Assembly (NCBI RefSeq): GCF_003058085.1
Contig: NZ_QBUD01000008.1
Coordinates: 111,836-175,835, forward strand
Reading direction: 5' to 3'
Length of the DNA: 64,000 nt
Origin: Yoonia sediminilitoris
Lineage (GTDB): Bacteria > Pseudomonadota > Alphaproteobacteria > Rhodobacterales > Rhodobacteraceae
Shown: piece after piece, positions 9,801 to 17,408 of the stretch
Layout: every line of letters begins with the position of its first letter
How positions within the stretch are numbered: position 1 is the first letter of the stretch
Position numbers and translations under genes: made by a program
The notes under the pieces: generated by a model
Databases searched by the model: none
The model's input: only the letters and a program-made list of their open reading frames with translations
What the model was told of the DNA's origin: nothing

Positions 9801-9812
9801 CCGTGTGCTCAT
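6801..9812 (-). CDS. soxA: Sarcosine oxidase subunit alpha
   Basis: Large subunit of 1003 residues, the expected size. The N-terminal 100 residues form a ferredoxin-like fold of the Fer2_4 type. A dinucleotide-binding motif VGGGIAGLAAA lies near residue 170. The C-terminal 400 residues resemble the glycine-cleavage T-protein and would bind tetrahydrofolate, with GELSYEIAVPAGQG and WALSKKKEDYLGKRA visible. The ATG at 9812 overlaps the soxD stop as ATGA and has GGGGG upstream, so it is preferred to a start five codons earlier. This subunit supplies the NAD site and the folate-dependent half-reaction. Confidence 0.95.
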   Translation of the reverse strand: MSTRLANEGRLLNKGKALSFTFNGKNLRGYEGDTLASALLANDQMLMGRSFKYHRPRSVVASGAEEPNGLVNMGKGGRFEPNQRVTTTELFEGLIAASQNHWPSLEFDVGAINTHLSRFLPAGFYYKMFIHPRPLWKHVYEPFIRQSAGLGKAPKDRDADSYEHFHCHVDVLIVGGGIAGLAAAVAAGERGARVMLLEQTAHWGGRAVVDGAVIDGLPAEEWVEKTLQALEKMENVSLRSRCMGAGVYDHGYALAYERLTDHAPDTNSLRHRLWRIRAKQIVTATGAIERPLSFAGNDVPGVMLAAAVRDYVVNYGVSVGDRTVVVTNNDDAYRTAITLLEAGLAVPVIIDARTQAAGPLIDQARALGIRVETGKAIAKVKGGKRVTGVAICAQAGEGSVLEEVACDCVAMSGGWSPVVHLWSHCGGKLMWDADQVMFRPDPEKPPTGDKGQPFVSTAGIANGHLFTAEVVGDGWAAGRAAAKAAGHMKKGAQAPLGEDQEEGPISPVWLMPQGANYALRSKAWLDFQNDVKVSDVQLAAQEGFESVEHAKRYTTLGMATDQGKLSNINGLAVLAQSLNADIPNVGTTTFRPPYTPISLGAIGGAAANDLFQPVRKTPISDWSNDNGADNEPVGHWRRPYAYVRDGESVEDAVHREVRNTRENLGLLDASTLGKLIVKGPDAGKFLDMMYTNMMSTLPVGKCRYGLMCSENGFLMDDGVVARMSEDTWLCHTTTGGAEHIHAHMEDWLQCEWWDWQVYVANVTEQYAQIAVVGPNARKLLEKLGGMDVSAEVLPFMQWREGQIGGFDARVFRISFSGELSYEIAVPAGQGAAFWTTLMEAGEEFGIMPYGTETLHILRAEKGFIMIGDETDGTVIPQDLNLGWALSKKKEDYLGKRAHLRSHMADPHRWKLVGLETLDGSVLPDGAYAIADGTNENGQVNTQGRVTSTYYSANLERGIAMGLVRNGPDRMGEVIEFNKVDGTTVKAKIVDPVVYDKEGAKQNV

Positions 9813-10138
9813 GACAGATCCCCCCATGCCCAGCCGGGACGTTTCGCGCTGATCGCATCTTTGATGTCTTGCGGCGGCTCTGTTGTCTGGGCGCTATACG
9901 TGCCGAACACCTCGAGCGTGGCGGTGCAGCGGGCCGCCAGAAACCATTTGCCACAGCCATATGCATGCCGCCAGCGTTCAAAATGCACACCCTTGGGGTT
10001 TTCGCGCATAAAGAGGTAGTTCTCGAACTCTTCATCCCCGCTGTCCGGCCCAAAGCGCTTTAGATGCGCCTCGCCCCCTGCGTGCAGATCGGTTTCATCG
10101 GCATCAACGCCGCAATAGGGGCAGTGCAGGATCAGCAT
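9809..10138 (-). CDS. soxD: Sarcosine oxidase subunit delta
   Basis: Protein of 109 residues with the zinc-binding start HCPYCGVDAD and later ...WRHAYGCGKWF, supplying the third cysteine near residue 65 and a neighbouring His. In the heterotetrameric enzyme this small subunit binds zinc and stabilises the complex. Its stop codon overlaps the soxA start as ATGA. A 90-bp gap and a small unrelated membrane-protein gene separate it from soxB. Confidence 0.92.
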   Translation of the reverse strand: MLILHCPYCGVDADETDLHAGGEAHLKRFGPDSGDEEFENYLFMRENPKGVHFERWRHAYGCGKWFLAARCTATLEVFGTYSAQTTEPPQDIKDAISAKRPGWAWGDLS

Positions 10139-10228
10139 GCGGTGGCCTCGGTTCTGTCAGTTGCAAACACGCCAAAGGCGGACGCATTGCTGCGCCCGCC
10201 AAGTGGGTGGGTAGAGTGATGAGTGGTC

Positions 10229-10447
10229 TTATTCGCCCGCCGGGACAGCAGGCGCGGCAGGTGCAACATCGGTTGCCACTGGCGCAGTATCGGCAGCATC
10301 CGATGCCGTCGGGTCCGCATTGGGGTCAGCCGACCCGCCCGCGAATAGCGCGTAAAGCAGAACCAACACGACAATGACTGCGGCAATAACGAAACCAATG
10401 CCCGAGCCACTGCCCGTCTTGCTTCTTGCGTTTGTGTAATCGTCCAT
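10229..10447 (-). CDS. Small single-pass membrane protein inside the sox operon
   Basis: The protein has 72 residues: a short polar N-terminus (MDDYTNARSKTGSGSG), one membrane helix (GFVIAAVIVVLVLLYALFAG) and an Ala/Pro/Asp-rich tail. AAAGGAG lies 8 nt before the ATG, a strong ribosome site. It sits between soxB and soxD, which are normally adjacent. Nothing in it suggests a part in sarcosine oxidation. It could be an independent gene or a small accessory protein; function unknown. Confidence 0.7.
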   Translation of the reverse strand: MDDYTNARSKTGSGSGIGFVIAAVIVVLVLLYALFAGGSADPNADPTASDAADTAPVATDVAPAAPAVPAGE

Positions 10448-10614
10448 GATGGGGTCTCCTTTTTGGATATCCCCATCAAAGCAGATGTTCCCAAAATGGA
10501 AACATTAGCAAGAATCCACCGACGATTTCGGCCAAATACGGCCAAATCCGCCGATTTATGTGGGCCAACGTTCGCCGTCCGGACATTCTGTAATGCAGTG
10601 TCTACGGTCGCTTC

Positions 10615-10770
10615 ATGGATTTTATGCTGATCATATTGGGCGGAACGCTGTGCACCGCGATCGTCTACACGCTGATCGAATTGGCCATCGGTCGTGTCGG
10701 TGACGACGACTTCAGTCTGCCAGAGCAGTCTGCTTATGATGATCCCGACAGCGCGCATTTTAACGACTGA
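10615..10770 (+). CDS. Possible 51-residue membrane peptide, antisense to the sox operon
   Basis: The frame opens with MDFMLIILGGTLCTAIVYTL, one hydrophobic helix, then an acidic tail ending FNDSAHFND-like (PDSAHFND) and TGA two bases before the convergent soxB stop. Composition is protein-like, but the ribosome site is poor and it is on the strand opposite the flanking genes. It could be a real small membrane protein or chance. If it is not real, the 10448-10772 gap holds nothing else I recognise. Confidence 0.4.
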   Translation: MDFMLIILGGTLCTAIVYTLIELAIGRVGDDDFSLPEQSAYDDPDSAHFND

Positions 10771-10772
10771 CA

Positions 10773-12017
10773 TCAATGTGCCACCCCTGCCGCTACGCTT
10801 TCGTCGATAAACTTGCCTTCGCGGAAACGGAACATGCTGAATTCATCGGTCAGTGGAGATTGCCCATTTGCCATCAGTTCGGCCATCGCCCAGCCAGAGC
10901 CGGGAGTAGCCTTGAACCCGCCAGTCCCCCAGCCGCAGTTCACAAACACCCCTTCAACCGGGGTTTTCGACAAGATCGGCGACCTGTCACCCGTAACGTC
11001 GACGATCCCACCCCATTGGCGCAGCATTTTCAGACGCGACAGCATGGGGAATGTTTCGATCAGCGCCCGAACGGTTTCTTCGACATGATGGAAAGACCCA
11101 CGCTGCGTGTAGTTGTTATAGCCGTCAGTCCCGCCGCCGATGACCATTTCGCCCTTATCGGATTGGGACAGGTAACCATGCACGGTATTGGCCATGACCA
11201 CGACATCCATGCAGGGTTTGATCGGCTCTGACACCAGGGCTTGCAAGGCAACAGATTCAATCGGCAGCCGGAAACCGGCCATCTTGGCCAGCACACCGGA
11301 ATGGCCTGCAACGACCATGCCAAGCTTGTCACAGTCAATGGCTCCCTGACTGGTATCAACGCCAACGACCTTGCCACCCTCGCGGCGCACTCCGGTCACT
11401 TCGCACTGCTGGATGATGTCCATGCCCATGTCCGAACAGGCCCGTGCAAAGCCCCAGGCCACCGCATCATGGCGGGCGGTTCCGCCACGGGCCTGCCACA
11501 GACCACCCAGCACCGGATACCGCGGCCCGTCGATATTCATGATCGGGCATAATTCCTTGACGCGGGCAGGGCCAATCCATTCGGTCTGTACGCCTTGCAG
11601 GGCGTTGGCTTGGGCTGTGCGCTGATAGCCTCTGATTTCATGCTGGGTCTGGGCCAGCATGATCACGCCGCGCGGGCTGAACATGATGTTGTAGTTCAGA
11701 TCCTGACTGAGCGTTTCATAAAGACTGCGGGATTTTTCATAGATCGCCGCGGATGGGTCCTGCAAATAATTCGAGCGAATGATCGTTGTGTTCCGGCCGG
11801 TATTGCCACCGCCCAACCAGCCTTTTTCAAGGATCGCCACATTGGTGATGCCGAAATTCTTGCCCAGATAGTAAGCCGTGGCCAGACCATGACCGCCCGC
11901 GCCCACGATAATCACATCATATCTGGATTTCGGCGGACGCTTGGCCCAAGCACGCTGCCACCCTGTGTGCTGGCGCAAAGCCTCGCGCGCAATGGCAAAG
12001 GCGGAATAATTTTTCAT
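10773..12017 (-). CDS. soxB: Sarcosine oxidase subunit beta
   Basis: The protein has 414 residues, first gene of the operon. The FAD-binding motif VGAGGHGLATAYYLG lies near residue 38, typical of the DadA/glycine-oxidase fold, and the C-terminus holds FVNCGWGTGGFKATPGSG, which surrounds the flavin. The beta subunit carries the covalent and non-covalent flavins where sarcosine is oxidised. The start MKNYSAFAIAREALRQH is the usual one for this subunit. The 195-bp gap to the divergent ccmI holds both promoters. Confidence 0.95.
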   Translation of the reverse strand: MKNYSAFAIAREALRQHTGWQRAWAKRPPKSRYDVIIVGAGGHGLATAYYLGKNFGITNVAILEKGWLGGGNTGRNTTIIRSNYLQDPSAAIYEKSRSLYETLSQDLNYNIMFSPRGVIMLAQTQHEIRGYQRTAQANALQGVQTEWIGPARVKELCPIMNIDGPRYPVLGGLWQARGGTARHDAVAWGFARACSDMGMDIIQQCEVTGVRREGGKVVGVDTSQGAIDCDKLGMVVAGHSGVLAKMAGFRLPIESVALQALVSEPIKPCMDVVVMANTVHGYLSQSDKGEMVIGGGTDGYNNYTQRGSFHHVEETVRALIETFPMLSRLKMLRQWGGIVDVTGDRSPILSKTPVEGVFVNCGWGTGGFKATPGSGWAMAELMANGQSPLTDEFSMFRFREGKFIDESVAAGVAH

Positions 12018-12212
12018 GCGCGAATCCTTCGTCAGCGGCCTGATTGCTCCCCTCTTTTGCAGCGATCCCGCGCAATTTTGAAGACCCGCTGCGGCGATCC
12101 CAATTCGATTTGCGACATGGCGCACGCAAGTGTGACGCACAAAGCCGCACAGGGGCTTTTCAGCCAAGGTCCGGATGGTTATGTCAGCACAACGCAAAAC
12201 TCGGGAAATGCA

Positions 12213-13409
12213 ATGCTCTTTTGGTTGATCTGTCTTGTTCTTACGCTTCTGGTGGCCTCCTTCGTGGTCCGACCCATGCTGCAAGCGCGCCAACCGCGCG
12301 ACGAGAACCCCGATCTGGCCGTCTACCGCGCGCAACTTAACGAAATTGACCGTGACGTGGCCCGCGACGTGCTGGCAGCAGACGAAGCAGAGCGGGCGCG
12401 CACCGAAATCGCGCGCAGATTGCTTGCCGCCAACAAGAAGACGACAAGTGGCCAATACAGCAGCCGCACATCCAAACCGCTGGTCGCTCTGACCGGGGTG
12501 ACAATCATTGTTGTCAGTATGGGTGTTTACTGGCAATTGGGGGCGCCGGGCTACGGTGACATGCCGCTCAAAGCCCGGTTGGAAGCCAGCGCCGAGATGC
12601 GTGACAACCGCCCCAGCCAGGCGGAATTGCAAGCGGTGGCACGCCCACCCTTCCCCGGCAACCCGGATGCCGAATACCTCGAAGCGGTTGAACAACTGCG
12701 CGCGATTGCCCCGACTCGCCCGGACGATTTGCAAGCCTGGACTTTGCTGGCCTTTCATGAGGCCGAATTGCGCAATCTGCCCGCGGCAATCACCGCGCAG
12801 AGCCGGGTGATTGAAATCAAGGGCGATGGCGTTCTGATCAGCGACAAGACGCGCCTGCTGGATATGCTGGTGGCAGCCGCCGGTGGTGTCGTTTCGCCCG
12901 AAGCCGAACGGTTGATACGCGATATTCTTGAACATGACGATGTGAATGTGGCGGCCCGTTTCTATCTCGGGGAATTGTTCAACCAGACTGACCGGCCCGA
13001 TCTGGCGTTTCGCATCTGGCGTGACATCGTTGCAAACGGGGCTGTTGATGACCGCTATGTGACAGCAACCCGCGCCCAGATCGAAGATGCCGCCTTTCGG
13101 GCGGGGATAACCTATACGTTGCCTGAAGTGCGCGGACCATCCGCCGAAGATGTCGCCAACGCGCAGGACATGACCGAAGACGAGCGCAGCGCCATGATTG
13201 GCGGTATGGTTGAACGGCTGGCTGACAGGCTGGCCACGCAAGGCGGCTCGGCGCAGGATTGGGCGCGTCTGATCTCTGCCTACGGTGTGCTGGGACGGGT
13301 CGACAACGCCCGTGCAGTCTGGACCGAGGCGCAGGATGTCTTTGGGTCAAGTCCCGAAGCAATGGCCGTGCTGACGGATGCGGCGCGCCAATCCGGTCTG
13401 ACCGAATGA
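12213..13409 (+). CDS. ccmI: Cytochrome c-type biogenesis protein CcmI
   Basis: Protein of 398 residues. It starts MLFWLICLVLTLLVASFVVRP, a membrane helix, followed by the typical ENPDLAVYRAQLNEIDRD coiled segment and a second helix (VALTGVTIIVVSMGVYWQL) near residue 100. The rest is a periplasmic TPR-like region. CcmI presents apocytochrome c to the haem lyase CcmF/H. The other ccm genes are not in this window. It is the first gene of a tight operon, its stop overlapping the ruvX start as ATGA. Confidence 0.9.
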   Translation: MLFWLICLVLTLLVASFVVRPMLQARQPRDENPDLAVYRAQLNEIDRDVARDVLAADEAERARTEIARRLLAANKKTTSGQYSSRTSKPLVALTGVTIIVVSMGVYWQLGAPGYGDMPLKARLEASAEMRDNRPSQAELQAVARPPFPGNPDAEYLEAVEQLRAIAPTRPDDLQAWTLLAFHEAELRNLPAAITAQSRVIEIKGDGVLISDKTRLLDMLVAAAGGVVSPEAERLIRDILEHDDVNVAARFYLGELFNQTDRPDLAFRIWRDIVANGAVDDRYVTATRAQIEDAAFRAGITYTLPEVRGPSAEDVANAQDMTEDERSAMIGGMVERLADRLATQGGSAQDWARLISAYGVLGRVDNARAVWTEAQDVFGSSPEAMAVLTDAARQSGLTE

Positions 13410-13882
13410 TCTGCGATACGCCCGAACAGTTCGCACAAACGCTGCCTGACTTCGGCGCACTTGCGGGACTTGATCTGGGGACCGTGACCATTGGTGTGGC
13501 TGTCTCTGACAGTATGCGGTCGATTGCGACCCCGATCAGCACAATCAAACGCAAAAAGTTCGGGGTGGACGCCGCCAAGTTGCTGGAGATCACAACAGCG
13601 CGGCTGATCAAGGGCATCGTTTTGGGGCTTCCGATGAATATGGACGGCTCAGAAGGACCGCGCTGCCAGGCCACACGGGCCTTCGCGCGCAATCTCGAAC
13701 GGCTGACGCCCCTGCCGATCACGTTCTGGGATGAACGGCTTTCGACGGTCGCAGCAGAGCGCGCGCTGCTTGAGGCGGATACGTCACGAAAACGACGTGG
13801 CGAAGTCATCGACCACGTCGCCGCAGGTTATATCCTGCAAGGATTGCTCGACCGACTAGGGCATTTGAAGGAGAGCGAATGA
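13406..13882 (+). CDS. ruvX: Putative pre-16S rRNA nuclease / Holliday junction resolvase (YqgF family)
   Basis: 158 residues with the RNase H-like start GLDLGTVTIGVAVSD (catalytic Asp near residue 23), the middle motif GIVLGLPMNMDGSEGP, and WDERLSTVAAE towards the C-terminus with a conserved Glu. The family acts on pre-16S rRNA ends in Escherichia coli and was earlier proposed to resolve Holliday junctions. It is coupled to ccmI and to the DUF1289 gene by ATGA overlaps on both sides. Confidence 0.92.
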   Translation: MICDTPEQFAQTLPDFGALAGLDLGTVTIGVAVSDSMRSIATPISTIKRKKFGVDAAKLLEITTARLIKGIVLGLPMNMDGSEGPRCQATRAFARNLERLTPLPITFWDERLSTVAAERALLEADTSRKRRGEVIDHVAAGYILQGLLDRLGHLKESE

Positions 13883-14112
13883 GCAACACGGATGACATCT
13901 GGCAGCGGGACGAAATCGAAAGCCCCTGCATCAAGATCTGCGTCATTCATCCAGCCAGCCGACTTTGTACCGGTTGTCTGCGGTCGATAGATGAAATCGG
14001 AGGCTGGTCACAAATGACGCCAGAGGCCCGCAAGGCGATCATGGCAGACCTGCCGAACCGTGCGGGGCAAGTCGCAAAGCGGCGCGGCGGACGGGCCGCA
14101 CGCCTAAAGTAG
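13879..14112 (+). CDS. DUF1289 domain protein
   Basis: 77 residues with the DUF1289 pattern ESPCIKICVIHPASRLCTG (Cys17, Cys21, Cys30 and Cys33 in a C-x3-C-x8-C-x2-C array), suggesting a small metal-binding or Fe-S fold. The C-terminus is basic (AKRRGGRAARLK). It is the last gene of the ccmI-ruvX operon, starting on an ATGA overlap with ruvX. Its TAG stop lies inside a palindromic element. Function unknown. Confidence 0.85.
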   Translation: MSNTDDIWQRDEIESPCIKICVIHPASRLCTGCLRSIDEIGGWSQMTPEARKAIMADLPNRAGQVAKRRGGRAARLK

Positions 14113-14134
14113 GATGGATCAAGATCCATCTTAC
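14109..14134. repeat. Palindromic element over the DUF1289 stop codon
   Basis: A 26-bp imperfect palindrome: GTAGGATGGATC and GATCCATCTTAC separated by two A residues, with one mismatch. The stop codon TAG is its second to fourth base. It resembles two other elements at 14192-14213 and 57524-57547, all placed at gene ends. Terminator or mRNA 3'-end protection is inferred. Confidence 0.7.
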
Positions 14135-14191
14135 AGTTTGAAAGCGTGGGATCAGGAAAATTCCGTTCAGAATTGCACCAGACAATCTTGC

Positions 14192-14213
14192 GTAATATGG
14201 GTTTTAACCCATC
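14192..14213. repeat. Palindromic element over the ABC ATPase stop codon
   Basis: Core ATGGGTTTTAACCCAT at 14197-14212, 7-bp arms around TT, with GTAAT and CC flanks. Its core is the exact reverse complement of the core at 57527-57542. The stop codon of the minus-strand ATPase gene (14204-14206) is in the centre of the palindrome. Confidence 0.7.
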
Positions 14214-15283
14214 CCCTTGTGAGGAAACACAAAACACCTGTCCCGCCGGATCATGATCCACAATGGCGTGCCCGGCTTTGGCAAGAACACCGACGGGACG
14301 GTCGCGCGCAGGACGGACCCGTCAAAATCCATTCTGAACTCGATCAGACTTGACGCCCCCATAAAGCGGGCGCGTTGCACAACACCGCGCGCGGCTGTCC
14401 CGTCCTGCGCGGTCGGACTGGGGCCGCGCCCGCCCCGATCAAAGTCAATCTTGAGGTGTTGCGGCCTGATCGCGATGTCAACATCTGTCCCGTCCGGCAC
14501 GCCGGGTGCCAGAAACTGACCAAATGGCGTGTCTGTCAGCGCACCCTGAACATTGCCATGTATCACATTAATATCGCTAAAAAATGCCGCGGCCTGCAGA
14601 TCAACAGGTGCATTGTATATATTATAGGGGGCACCACGCTGGACAATCTGGCCATCGCGCATCAGGGCGATTTCATCGGCCATCCGCATGGCTTCTCCCG
14701 GCTCGTGGGTGACGAGCAGGACAGCCGTGCCCTCGTCCTTGAGAATCTCAAGCGTCTCATCGCGGATTTCATCGCGCAGGCGATCGTCGAGGCCCGAAAA
14801 AGGCTCGTCCATCAGCATGATCTTGGGCTTGGGGGCCAAGGCACGGGCCAGCGCAACGCGTTGCTGTTCACCGCCAGATAATTGATGTGGATAGGAGTCG
14901 ATATACCGCAACATCCCGACCCGCGTCAGCAGACTTTCGACGCGCGGTCGATTGTCTTTCCCGTGCAATCCAAACGCCACATTTTGCGCCACAGTCAAAT
15001 GCGGGAACAAGGCGAAATCCTGAAACATCAACCCGATCGAGCGGCCCTCTGGCGGCACCCTATGGACCGTATCGCAGACCAGTTGGCCATCCACATGAAT
15101 GGTGCCGCTATCTTGCATCTCGACCCCCGCGATGATCCGCAGGGTCGTCGATTTTCCGCACCCTGACGGCCCCAGCAGGCAGGTCACCTGCCCGGGCATC
15201 ACCGTCAGGTTCAGATGGTCAACGATCACGCGACCGTCAAAGCTTTTGACGATATCCCTGATCTCAAGACGGGGGATTTGCAT
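14204..15283 (-). CDS. ABC transporter ATP-binding protein, FbpC/PotA-like
   Basis: 359 residues: ABC ATPase domain with Walker A GPSGCGKST near residue 38, signature LSGGEQQR, Walker B IMLMDEP and H-loop LLVTHEPGEAM, then a TOBE-like C-terminal domain (VDIAIRPQHL, SSLIEFRMDFDG). The closest families energise iron(III), polyamine or other solute importers. The start at MQIPRLEIRDIV is chosen because the 17 upstream codons are not family-like. No permease or binding-protein gene is adjacent, so it must work with partners encoded elsewhere. The substrate cannot be stated. Confidence 0.85.
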   Translation of the reverse strand: MQIPRLEIRDIVKSFDGRVIVDHLNLTVMPGQVTCLLGPSGCGKSTTLRIIAGVEMQDSGTIHVDGQLVCDTVHRVPPEGRSIGLMFQDFALFPHLTVAQNVAFGLHGKDNRPRVESLLTRVGMLRYIDSYPHQLSGGEQQRVALARALAPKPKIMLMDEPFSGLDDRLRDEIRDETLEILKDEGTAVLLVTHEPGEAMRMADEIALMRDGQIVQRGAPYNIYNAPVDLQAAAFFSDINVIHGNVQGALTDTPFGQFLAPGVPDGTDVDIAIRPQHLKIDFDRGGRGPSPTAQDGTAARGVVQRARFMGASSLIEFRMDFDGSVLRATVPSVFLPKPGTPLWIMIRRDRCFVFPHKGMG

Positions 15284-15355
15284 GTCGGTCTCTTTATCCC
15301 TGACAGAAACGATTAGGTTTGGCGCACCTAGCAAGCCTGTGCGACAGAGGCAAGG

Positions 15356-16474
15356 TCAGGTCAGCGTAAATGGCCGTGTTGCAACAATACGACCATTCAC
15401 CTGAAGATGGATGCGATGCGCGCCGGAATAAAGAACAAAAGTAGTCGCATCATCCTTGAAATAATGGGATTTTTGCACGGTCAGGGGGTCACCAGCCTTG
15501 GCCGTCAGGGTCTTAAGCTTAAACACCCTTGGCGCGGTCTTGCCGTTGGCTTTGACGAAATCAATGACATAATCAACCATCAAAGGTGCATCATCCTGCG
15601 TTGTCAGGGTCAGCGATACCGCAGCACGATCACCGCGCCTGATCAGGTCCGGCGAGATCGCAAAATCCGCGATCTCAAGTGCCACATCAGGATGATAGCC
15701 CAAATGCTGCATCGCACGGGCATTGCCCGCCTTGAGCAATCCACGCAGCGCATGGCGGCGCATCCAGTCAAGCTCTTTCTTTTGCTGCATGCCCGCTGCC
15801 TGCCACGCCACCAAGCGGTCAATGCACGCGTCTGCCGCGGTCTTGCTGATATCGTTCAGATGGTTCGCGACAGAGCGGGTCACAAAACGGGTAGAATCCG
15901 CATGAAGCTGGTCCAGAAACGGCAGACTGTCGGCAATGGCCAAACCCACATTTTGCCCCCAAGGCAGGCGGGGCCGCGTGCCTTCGCTGACAAGACGGCG
16001 CACATGGTAGCTGTCGTGCCTGACCCAATCAAGCATCCGCTCCAGCGTGGCATCTTGCCGTTGGTTCATAAAAGCACGGATCGAAAATTCCATCGAAAAC
16101 CTCTGGGTCAGAGCTTCGATCAGGTCAAGACTGCGGTCAAAATCTCGCTCAAGCCCATGATTTTCAACAAATACACCCAGAGGCGCATAAATGAAATGAC
16201 CGAAATCATCATCGTTCTTCGCCGGATCAAGCGGCGGCGGTAGGGCGGCACTGATCGCATCAGCCGCCGCACTGAAATCCTGCGGCAAGTGACGCGCCAG
16301 CACCTGAGCGATCAGATTGATGCGGGCTTTCAGTTCCAACGCAGGCATCTTGGCCATAACATCGACCACAAAGGGGTGCGCAGCAAAGACGCCTGCCGTT
16401 TCGAAATGGCCTGCCAGCAGGCTGACAGTATCCCGATTGAACAGGTCGTCCTTGAGGCTGTATTTTTCCGCCAA
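15356..16474 (-). CDS. alkC: DNA alkylation repair protein, AlkC type with C-terminal Ig-like domain
   Basis: 372 residues. The N-terminal two thirds show AlkC-type HEAT-like repeats: KYSLKDDLFN at the start, LTQRFSMEFSIRAFM with the conserved Glu near residue 132, and VRRLVSEGTRPRLPWG near 160. The last 100 residues (GDRAAVSLTLTTQDDAPLMV and on) form a beta domain matching the Ig-like tail of AlkC enzymes that excise N3-methyladenine and related lesions. The start is TTG directly after the SDR stop codon, in the same frame, with no intergenic base. The N-terminus after TTG matches the family start, so nothing is truncated. Confidence 0.85.
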   Translation of the reverse strand: MAEKYSLKDDLFNRDTVSLLAGHFETAGVFAAHPFVVDVMAKMPALELKARINLIAQVLARHLPQDFSAAADAISAALPPPLDPAKNDDDFGHFIYAPLGVFVENHGLERDFDRSLDLIEALTQRFSMEFSIRAFMNQRQDATLERMLDWVRHDSYHVRRLVSEGTRPRLPWGQNVGLAIADSLPFLDQLHADSTRFVTRSVANHLNDISKTAADACIDRLVAWQAAGMQQKKELDWMRRHALRGLLKAGNARAMQHLGYHPDVALEIADFAISPDLIRRGDRAAVSLTLTTQDDAPLMVDYVIDFVKANGKTAPRVFKLKTLTAKAGDPLTVQKSHYFKDDATTFVLYSGAHRIHLQVNGRIVATRPFTLT

Positions 16475-17254
16475 CTAGATCGTGGCGTTGATCGCGCCGC
16501 CATCCAGAACGATGTTCTGGCCGACGATGAACCCCGCATGTTGCGAACATAAAAAGGCACACATTGCCCCGAACTCTTCGGCGGTTCCGTAGCGACGGGC
16601 GGGAATGGTGGCCTGTCGCTGCGCCGTAGCAGCTGCCAGATCAATGCCTTGGGCCTTTGACACGCCAGTATCAAGGCTGACTGCCCGATCCGTCGCGTGA
16701 ATGCCGGGCAGCATGTTGTTGATCGTTACACCGTTAGGCGCAACCTGCCGCGACGTGCCGGCCACATATCCGGTCAAGCCAGCCCGTGCCGCGTTGGACA
16801 GACCCAATTGCGGAATTGGCGCCTTGACAGAGCCTGACGTGATGTTGATCACCCGGCCCCAGCCTTGGTCGATCATATGTGGCAACAGCGCTTTCATCAG
16901 GCTGATCGGGGCCAGCATGTTGGCATCCAGTGCGGCGATGAAATCATCGCGATCCCAGTCAGACCAGACGCCGGGGGGCGGGCCGCCAGCATTGTTGACC
17001 AGAATATCGACGTCCTTGGCCACGGCCAAAAGTGCATCGCGCCCTTCTTGCGTTGCCACATCGCAAGCAACGGTTTCAACCGTTACACCGTATTTGGCCC
17101 GCAGATCTGCTGCCGTGGCCTCCAACGCATCTGCGCCGCGCGCATTGAGGACCAGATCGACCCCGGCTTCAGCCAGTGCAGCAGCACAGCCGCGTCCAAG
17201 CCCTTTTGAAGATGCACAAACAAGCGCACGCTTTCCTTTTATGCCCAAATCCAT
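16475..17254 (-). CDS. SDR-family oxidoreductase with non-canonical active site
   Basis: 259 residues of Rossmann fold. The cofactor loop is ASSKGLGRG near residue 14 and the NNAGG motif is at about 89. The usual Tyr-x3-Lys catalytic pair is missing: after ITSGSVKAPIPQ the equivalent positions read LGLSNAARAG. A divergent SDR branch with this pattern exists, annotated loosely as 3-oxoacyl-ACP reductase, and its activity is uncertain. Its TAG stop touches the TTG start of the downstream alkC-like gene, so the two are one transcript. A link between the products is inferred from position only. Confidence 0.8.
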   Translation of the reverse strand: MDLGIKGKRALVCASSKGLGRGCAAALAEAGVDLVLNARGADALEATAADLRAKYGVTVETVACDVATQEGRDALLAVAKDVDILVNNAGGPPPGVWSDWDRDDFIAALDANMLAPISLMKALLPHMIDQGWGRVINITSGSVKAPIPQLGLSNAARAGLTGYVAGTSRQVAPNGVTINNMLPGIHATDRAVSLDTGVSKAQGIDLAAATAQRQATIPARRYGTAEEFGAMCAFLCSQHAGFIVGQNIVLDGGAINATI

Positions 17255-17408
17255 GTAATCGTCTCCTGATCGGTTGTTTTGTCATGACCTATACTGTTTC
17301 GGCCCGGACCGGAAACAGGTTTTGCGCAGCATCCGGCAATCCCGGATCGCCGCAACCTCTCCTTTTTATTGACTTGGAATTCACATCAATCAGGTCTAAT
17401 CATCTCAG

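Noticed and set aside
11595..12212. N-terminal extension of the ccmI frame by about 206 codons
   Set aside because: It would run antisense through soxB; CcmI proteins start with the MLFWLICLV helix at 12213.
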